Assembly: GCA_024362935.1 (NCBI GenBank)
Contig: JANCRA010000007.1
Span: 8,930,503 to 8,994,502 of the forward strand
Reading direction: 5' to 3'
Length of the DNA stretch: 64,000 nt
Source: Setophaga petechia
Taxonomy: Eukaryota; Chordata; Aves; Passeriformes; Parulidae
This document shows, in pieces, positions 55,289-64,000 of the stretch. Within the stretch, counting starts at the first letter, position 1. Every line of letters starts with the position of its first letter. The translations under genes were made by a program, and so were the position numbers. The notes below the pieces were generated by a model, which saw only the letters and a program-made list of their open reading frames with translations, made no database searches and was not told the origin of the DNA.

Positions 55289-58200
55289 TTTGGGAAATAT
55301 TTGAAGAGCTGGCATTTTCTTCATATTTTTTTATTATTTATTTTTAATTTGAAGGTGTTAATGGCGCAGGTTTTTTCCTTCCCTGGGCAGGATAGTTTGC
55401 AGTATTTCATGTCTGTCTGCATGCACAGAAATGTGCGGAATAATTTTATGGATTTTTGGCTCAAAGTAAGCTTCTGTTCCCTTCTGGAAATCTTAGGTTA
55501 AAAAGAAAATGTGAGTTTGGTATCTAAAATGATACTGGGGAAGCTATGAAATAGGATTTAATGCTTATGAAAAACAAAACCCGTTAATAAAATTGACACA
55601 TTCCCATCACCACAACTCGTGGTGGGGCAATTATCCTTTGTGAAGTTTCAAGAACCCTTGCTTTATTGCTCCCACAAGCCCCTTGACAGAGCATGGGGTT
55701 CTATAGAAATAAAGCTTGCTGTGCCTTGCCTTGGTCCTTCGATGCTCATTAATCAGATGGATGAATGGACTGGAGGAGCTTGCAGCTCTCAGATTTGTTT
55801 GGCTTTCTCTGGTGTGATGGGGGTGCCCTGGTGCCCTCTGAGCAGCCTGCACAGCCCAAGATTGTTGGCTGTGTGGCTTCCCATGTAACTGTCACACATG
55901 CTGATTCTTGATGCATATCTCTTGTAAAATTTGCAGACAGGTCCTTTGGGGAACAAAGAGACCTCAAAATAGAAGCAGAGAAGTAAAGTGCTGTCAGGGT
56001 AGAGGTCAAAGCCTCTCCTCTTTCCTTCTCCCATGTATGTAGGGCAAGTGCATGCTCTTTTACATTCTTTGAAAACTCAAATTCTCTCCTAGGCAGACAG
56101 TGCAGCACTATCCTTGTGGGGTTTTACCTCCAGAAGCTGTCACTGAAGACAAATCTGCAGGCTATGAAGGAGAGAATGCAGGATCAGCCCTTCTGTGTCC
56201 TTGGGGAATGACAAATATTTTTTGCTGAGGAGGAGGCAGAGGACAGAGATTGCCAGAAAGCCCTTTTTTTTTTTTTTTTTTATGGTAACTGAAGTAATGA
56301 ACTCAAAAGAAAGGAATAAAATAGAGGTTTAGAGTGGAATTGCCATTTCAGTTTTAACTACAGTGTTGCTACTGCAAAGCTATAAATTAGAGCAGGGCAG
56401 TTAGGCAGGATGAAGCAAAGGAAGAAAGGCAAGGTCCTGGGTAATAGGAAGCTCAGAGGAGCCCAGCCTCTGGTAATTGCTGTACATCCCCCACTGGCAG
56501 GGTCTCTCTCAGCTGGTAATTAGCAGGGTTGGCAGGAAGATGCAAAGAACAACTTGCACAGGAGGGTGTGTGCTTTCCTAGCAGGGCAGGAAACTTGTTC
56601 TAGCTGATGATTAAGTGCCTGCTTTTCCAGTCTTGGACCAGAGATTTGTAGCTGATTACTACAGCATGTTTTTCTGACAGTGATACTTGGAGAAATCCAT
56701 AGGCCACCATGCAGTGTCTTCTCCAATAAATATTCCTCATATTTTTTACCTTCAGCTATTCCAGGCCCTTTACTCATCTTTGTGACCCAAAGCTGAGACC
56801 CTGAAATTCTACCATCTTTCTCTGCCCAGGCAGGGAGAAGTCTGTGGAACTCATTGACCTAATCAATTTTAATATCATCTGGTTTTTTCTCCTTCTGCTT
56901 TATTTTCTTGTGAGTAGAAACTCCTTTCTTTCTAAGAGTTCATGGAAAGCTGGAAGGATGCTGGATTAAGAGAACAGGGAAGACACAGAAACTCTTCTTA
57001 AAGACCAAAAAAGACTGAGGAAATATTAATGTGGGTCAACTGGTAGTTAATAATGCCTTGCATACAAAGAATAAACAATTGGCAAATCCCACAGAACACA
57101 AAGGTATTCTATATATTTTGATTTAGTGTTTCAGCAGATGGAGCTGCAAGGGATTCAAGTGCAACCTCCCTGACTTTTGCTGCTCTGTAGGTTAGCATTG
57201 CCTCATTGCTGCTGCTCACAGGTGCCCACTGTGGCTGGGAGGGTACCTGTAAACATGAAAAAGAAGGTGGGTCAAAGAGCTGCTAAATCCCTGGGAATAA
57301 AGGACATCATTAGTTTAGAGCTTGCTGTGCTCTAGTATGTAAGACAATGCTTTATTTTCTCTGGAAACCACCTTTCATTTCCAAGAGCCCTCCTGTACTT
57401 CAATGGCTTTGGAGGCTCTAGGCCAGGTTTCCAGCTTGCCTGCATTGTGGGAGCTCTCAAATGAGATCCTATGCCAATTTACCCTTGTGAGAATGTGTCC
57501 CTGTTTGTAAAGTACCAGCTGTACATTGTCTTACACCTGCCTTGTGTCTGACACACAATGAAGGGAAGAATGGAAGTGGAACAAACAGTGATAGTCATAG
57601 CTAAAAACCTGCATAATTATAGAATTATAAAGAATATCTGAATAATTTTACCTGTGGGTAAAATTCCCTGAGCTGAACCTGGTCAGCTTGTGGGTGCTTT
57701 GTCAGGTAGCTGAAAGCCTCATACATTTATGGATGAATGTCTGTCAGACCTGCTTCCTCCTTGTGGCAAACCAGAAATGCTTCCATAGCTCTAATGTCAC
57801 AAACAAAGCATGTGCTGCTCAAGGTGAAGTTGTTCTTGTCACAGAAAGCTGCTAGGTGTCTTGTAAGGGGGTGTTCCTGGGGAATTGGCTTCAGGTGGCT
57901 TCCTACAGCCTCTTTCATTCTGAAAAATGCTGAGTCACTTAGCAGACAGAGGTCTGACCTTTTTGAAGGAGTGATGAGATGAGTTCAGGGAGTTTCTGGC
58001 TAGATGTGTCATCTGCTGCTGTGTGATTCAAGCTGGATGTCTCTGAATGACTTGTAGTGCCCTCATAATACAACACTTACTTTCCTTGCAGGGGAAGGAT
58101 TACAGCACTGCTCTGAGTTAGGAAATGAAGCATTACTTCTCAACACAGCTTGATCTCTGCCAATTTTTCAAGTTACAAAATGGAGAGTGCCCAAAAAAGC

Positions 58201-61200
58201 ACTTGTAGTTTAATTCAGACTTATTTTCCCCATTCCTCACCCCAGCCTGCTGTAGTGCCCATGCCTGGTAATGCTGTGTAACTATGGCCTGAGATTTACT
58301 CACCTGAGTCACAGGAGCTCTTCAACTTTATCCTACAACACAGTGAGCAGGAAACTTCACTCGTATTGAAATGGGTATTTTTCTTAGGCAGAACTTCTCT
58401 TCTGGAATTTGAGTAGGACAGAGTTTTTGGGTTTTTTCCTCCAAAATACATAGAGACTATAGGTATCAATCACTTCCATCTCTCTTTGTAAATCTACTCC
58501 ATGACAATCTTGCACTTCTTTGCTCAGCACAGGGCTCAGGACATCTCCATCTGCTGTGTCATCCCCTTGCATTGCCTGCAGTGGAGAGAGGTGGTTTAAA
58601 GCCCTACATGCAGCTGGCAGCAGGGCCTCCCTCCTGCCTCTCTGAGAGCTAATGGGATCACAGCCCAGGATCAAGAGGTTGCAGTAAATCAATAGTCACA
58701 AATCTGCACTCATAAATCTCTGTGCACAGAAGAGCTACAGAGGGGCCTCTGTGCAGGGCCTTACAGACAGATCTCATTCATAAAAGACTTGGCCTGGTTA
58801 CTGTGGCACACATACCTGTTTTGACAGAATATCAATGCCATGGTGAGCAGCCCTTATCAGGCTGTTTGTGCTGAGCTAGCTGGAGATGGTGTGCACCTGC
58901 CTGTCACTGCCACAACTTGTCCTCTCACCTGCTCTCTTCAGTTTAGTCTTTATGGTAGTTCTCATAAAATAAAACTAAAGGGAGTGGGAGGGAACCCCCC
59001 TGCAATCAGTGCAGTGGAAGGAATTTCTGGGAAATGTGAGATAATAGATTTTTTTGACTGGTCTCCTTGAAGAATTTGGATAGCCATGTGTGAATTATTT
59101 CAAGGGACAAAGACCTAGCTTGTGGATGTTTTCTGTGGAGCCTCATCTTTTATGGCAGGGGAGCAATTTTACAGTTACAAGTCACACATGTATTAGGTCA
59201 AATATCTTGTATTCAGATGTTAGATGTGTCTTCACATCTCATCTGGTCATCTTAACTCTTATAGAGAGATTTCCACATAATTCAGAGACTCCTTTCAAGT
59301 TTTTGGGTAGGGTTCAAGCCTGATATACTCTCTCCTGCTGGAAAGCAAGCAGCCAGTGCTCCTCCCAGGCTTGGAGCATCTCAGGTCAGAGGTGTTGTAC
59401 TGCAATGCCAGCTGTATCTCACTGGGGTTCAGCTGCTCCAGCTCTCTGCCCTGCAGATGGGCAGGAGCAGCAGGTGCACTCCCTGTCCCCCCTGTGTCAG
59501 GGCCTCCTGCATCCCAGGAATACTCTTTGTGGAGCTCTTTGCTGAGGGCAGGGACACCAAAGCTGGTGTGACAAGTGCTGCTCGGGGCACTGCTGGAGCA
59601 GCTTGCAGGAGCACACTGCCATAGATCATCCTTTGCTGTCTGCTCCGTTTTTCCTGAGGAAATAAATCACTTGGCTGTAGGTGAGAAACCATGTGGCTTT
59701 GACACATATTCACTTTTTTCTTAAAGGAAAAAGGAGTGTGCTTGTGAAAAGATGGGACAATGCTGTGCCCTTGATTCGCTGTTGAATGTGGAAGTGATTT
59801 AAAATAGGATAGAAGATACGCTGGGAAATGGACAAACTGCAAAACATAACTTGATGTATTTAAAACTGGAACATACATAGGGTATGGACTTCAGAGCAGG
59901 TTGCTGCTTGATTTTGAGCCCTGGACTTGGGTCCCTTTGCAATGCACTTACCACAGAACATTCATAAAAAGTAAATATTTTTTTTGCCTGTAACTTTTTC
60001 TTCAGGAGATAAAAATCCACAAAGTCACAGGAAATAGATCTTCAATTTGGTTTCTAATTTGGTTTTTAATTTTTGTATGTTTGCAACCTTTGAGCTTGCA
60101 GAGGTTTATCTCCCACTGTGATTTTAATGTTTAGTTCCTCGCCTGGATTTCTCCAAAGATTTCAGCTGAGACCATTTAGGAACCTCAGGTCCAGAAGATG
60201 ACTAGAGGCCAGAGACTCTAAAAGATCTGGCACTGTAGCTAAAGCTGTACTGGTAAACTAACAACAGAAAAAGGAGAGGGAAAGAGAAAATATATAATTA
60301 TTTTATATAATATCAGGTGTTACTGATGTTCCTGATAAATACAGAGTTTTTATAATCTGAAATTCAATCTTTACAGTCCCAAATTGGGGTTTGTTTTTAT
60401 TTCCCCTCTATTGAAAGGATTTTAGAACATGGTGAGAGTACCTGCTAACTGCTAATTATCTGAGTCTGAGCAGCCTCTCTTGACCAGACTCTTACCTCTT
60501 CAGATTTTCTTGTGTTTCCAGCATATGCAACTCAGAGCTGGGTTTTCTTTCTGAACCAAGCATTGCACTCACAGATTCTGTAATGCACTACAACCAACAG
60601 GTTTCTGTGATTAATTTTTTAAATTTTGTTTTTTTCCCCAAGCTCTTACAGGAGTTGTGCTTTCAAGCTGCAGTAACTCAAGTGACCCTCATCTGAACAG
60701 GGATTCAGGGATTCATTGCCTGAATACTGCTTACAGATAGTTTTGTTTCTTGAGTTAGTGTTGCTTCTCTTAGATATTTTTGTTTTGTCAGTTTAAATCA
60801 TGTCATTTACAAGTACAAAAATCCCTTCTTGTGCTCTTTTCTTTGGCATAAAATACTGTTTGAACCAGAATTCTGTATTTTACCTCCTGAGATACTAACT
60901 TTTTCCTACATGTGCCTTTAGGCACATGAAGAATTGCCTGCAGTGGCTCTAGAGCAGCAGGAGGTCTTGTCCTATGGAACTTATTACTCTTCCTTGATTA
61001 AGCATGAGCTCATGGCAAATAACTCAAACAGTGAGGGGGAATTAAGGGTGAGAATTTGAGAGGCTTGGCACTGCAGGGGCTGGTGCTGAGTGATCCCAGC
61101 TACACCAACAGCCTTGATCTCAGCCAGAGCTCCCTGGAGGGGAACTGGAGCGTGTCCCTGCAGTCAGGTGCAGAGCCACGCTCCAGAAGGAAGGACAATT

Positions 61201-64000
61201 GCCTGGGTACAAATAGTGCTTTGTTTTGATATCCAAAGATGAGGCCATGTGATTTGGCTTCTTCTCTTTTTGGATGGACTATTCTCTGAAAAGCTGTGTG
61301 ACCTCTGTGTTGCTTCACCTGCAAAACCTGACAGACCTGGATAGCAGTTCTTGTTTCAAATTTTCTTTCCTATTTGACTGTATTTTAGTTGTGAAATTTT
61401 ACTGTTGCTTAGGCTATGGAATTAAAATACTTTGCCTCTGATTTTATCACCATGCCAGTGGGTCAATGAATTGGAGTCTGAACTAACTCGCAGGATTCCT
61501 GTTTTTGACTCCATTCACCTTCTCAGATGTGTTTAAAATAAGTGAATAAAAAAGGAGGAGGTGTGAAATTTTTAAAGTTGAGCTTCAAGAACTACAGCAG
61601 GGATGGGGAGAGAAAAAGGTGCTTGTAACTCACATGCTTGAGGCAGTGCAAGTTTTATGTTGGTGTCTCTGCATATGTACAATGCTTGAAACTGCTCTGT
61701 GTTTATCTTATATCCTTCTTAGGTTATTTATAACTCTTGTATGTCTATTTCTGTCTTGGCATTTAGGAATAAATTAGGATTTTCTGTTCCTTGGTACTTT
61801 AGACGGCTAATGGGACTTATGTGTATGTTAAAGGACCAAAGAGCCAAGATGTTTCACTAGGCAGACATTTTTTTTTATTAAAGAGATAGTAGTCAATAAG
61901 TAAATGAATGCCTTTGCAAGAACTCATTTATTAATGGACAGAGCTATGAAATCAATCAGCTAAAGTGCTGGTGACAGACATCCTGTCTAAAACATTCACT
62001 CTGTGTTGGCTGACTCATGGTTGGAAATGTTGCAGCTTCATTTGGGACAGTGTTTTTTAGTCAAGAATATCAAACAATGACATACATTTTTATTTCTTTT
62101 TAAAATGTCCCCATGTTTAATTTGTTTTGGGAAATAGTTGTTTTATCATGTTCTGGTTCTGGGAGTCCTTCAATAGAGCCAAAACTGGTCCTCTGAGTTA
62201 CCATGTAACTGTCATAAATGTGTCCAGCTTCTTTTAATCCAGAAAACTTCTGTGGGAGTTTTTATAATTTTCACTGTTTTCCTTTGAACTCGTAATTATT
62301 GCTATCTTTCTAGTCATACACCTAAACATTAACTCACTAATAACCATGTGGCTCCACTGCCTGAGCCTGGAAATCTGAGTTCAGACACAAACTGGCACAT
62401 ATGCCATGAACTCAGGGATAAAGTTAAGGCTGCATTGCAAAACTGAGTGCACAATGTTACTTTCCTTTGATATTAAAGGCACTCCTAATATTAAATAAAG
62501 TTCTTATTGAGGAACAAAATCCGTTTGGAAAAGTTTCAGAATGTTTTCTTGAAAATGGTAATGTTTTTCAATCAGGAAACAGTAGTTTTCTGATATTCCT
62601 ATGAGGTTCCTCATAGTCAGAGAATTTCTGCCTGTATCTGGTCCATTTATGCAAATGCACATTATGTCTCCCTATATAGGCATACAAACATACCTGATTT
62701 ATTATGCTGTCAAGTTCCAGCTTTCCTTGCTACAGAAGATGTGTAGACCAGCTTTTTGGATTATTTTGTTCCAGATGTCTTAGCTTATGACTTTGCAAAT
62801 TGCATTTTGCTGGTAATTTCTGCTCATGTTTCTAATCCCTCTAAATCTGGAGTTTTCATTACATGCTGTTTCCTGATCATTGTTATAAGTATTAAATAGG
62901 ACTAGCAATGATGCCTCCAAGCCTCAGTCGTTTGTCATTTAGTATTATCTTTTGTTTGCACAACAATACAAGCTATCTTGTATTTTGTAGGGTAGGTTTC
63001 ACCTCCAACATGATAAGAATTAATTGAGAGGAAATTTATGCAATGCACTTTTAAATCTCTAAAAGCCACATCTTTTAAATCTGTTAAAGGTCTCCTACCT
63101 ACTAATCTTATTTGTCAATAAAAATAGTAATGCAATCAGCTCAGCACAAAGAATCTGCCTGTTGCAAGCTCATTCTAGTTTCTTCTGGAATTTGAGAGTT
63201 GAGGCTGCTGCTGGTTCCAGGATATCTGTGTCTGTTTGCTCAAATTAAAAAAGTGTAGCTGTGTCCCTATTCTGTATTAACAGAATTCTGGTGTCAGAAA
63301 AATGTATTACATGTTCTAAAGCTACTCTGCAATTATTAGCTGTGCCAGAGTATAAAATAGTGTGTTGGCAGGTCTCTGGACTTGTCAGGAAAGTTACAGG
63401 GAGAGAAGAGAAATCTCCACAAGGAATATAGGAATTTGAAAGTCTTCACTTCTGGTGAAACAAGAGAAGCTTGGTTTCAGAATATTCTTTCCAAAGCAGC
63501 AAATAATTTCAGCAAAAGTTGCAGGTGGGCAAGAACAATGTGAGATGCTTGAAAACTTTTACAAAAAGGTCATAGTGAAAATTTTATTTCTGCTTGTGAG
63601 GATTGACATCCCCTTCTCCCAGCTGTGTTTGCCAAAAACTGCTCTGTATTTTTGGCTATTACTGGTTTGTGAAGGTCTGACTTACAAAAGACTGGTTTTT
63701 ATTTTTGTGCCTTCTTGCTGATGGTCCAAGCAATCATTTATTCTCTGTTCATGCAGTGAATGTCTTGTGTTCTTTGGCTCCTGCAGTAGGAGCTGAATTC
63801 AGAACTGCTCTGTGTGAATGTGCTGATTGACAATTCAGTTTTTCCTGCCTGCTTGCTGAAGACATTGCTGTGATAGTGCTCAGATTCCTCTTCCTGGCTC
63901 TGTTCTCAGCCTCAGGACTTTCCCTGGCTCAGTAGGTTTCAAGCATGGTTTAGGTTTTGAGGTCCAAAATAGTGACTAAATTCAGCCTTTTCATACTTCA
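55289..64000. other. noncoding stretch to the window end
   Basis: No gene, RNA gene or recognised mobile element is seen. An 18-T run is at 56264-56281. Open frames are short (the longest about 149 residues at 59429-59878 on -) and unrecognised. Confidence 0.6.

Overview
This window looks like noncoding avian nuclear DNA carrying one very young, full-length endogenous retrovirus (ERV). The avian assignment rests on three CR1-type LINE 3' tails (about 20820-21064 and 35376-35563 on +, 32787-32850 on -) in AT-moderate, gene-poor sequence with short microsatellites. A songbird is plausible, but the sequence does not prove it. No host protein-coding gene, rRNA, tRNA or CRISPR array can be supported.

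The ERV occupies 4123-13368 (9,246 bp) on + and is flanked by a 4-bp target-site duplication (GAAA). Its order is: 642-bp 5' LTR; 2-nt spacer and an 18-nt primer-binding site of the tRNA-Pro type; a 0.9-kb leader with four nearly identical 87-bp tandem repeats; one uninterrupted 1,863-codon gag-pro-pol frame (5701-11292); a short, frame-broken env-like region (about 11606-12734); a polypurine tract; and a 642-bp 3' LTR. The two LTRs are identical by eye, so the insertion is recent. The Gag matrix and capsid layout, PPPY late motif, CCHC zinc knuckle, D,D-35-E integrase, GPY/F-like C-terminus, Pro-type PBS and 4-bp duplication all indicate a gammaretrovirus-like (class I) element.

The element is unusual in several ways. 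No stop codon separates gag from pol. The nucleocapsid zinc-knuckle segment is duplicated in tandem in frame (2 x 57 residues). Each 87-bp leader repeat could form two small hairpins. Integrase ends in three 12-residue Pro/Gly/Thr repeats. Env is small and interrupted while gag-pol is intact, which suggests a lineage that now spreads inside cells or with helper functions (inference).

The flanks (1-4118 and 13373-64000) hold CR1 tails, microsatellites, four long T/G- or A/C-rich low-complexity tracts, two short tandem duplications, an inverted pair of a 220-bp dispersed repeat (50535-50753 and 54859-55078), a possible decayed coding fragment on - (49507-50374), a weak promoter-like segment near 30.2 kb and an AT-rich segment with a 14-bp inverted repeat near 43.1 kb. 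The remainder shows no recognisable function to the eye.
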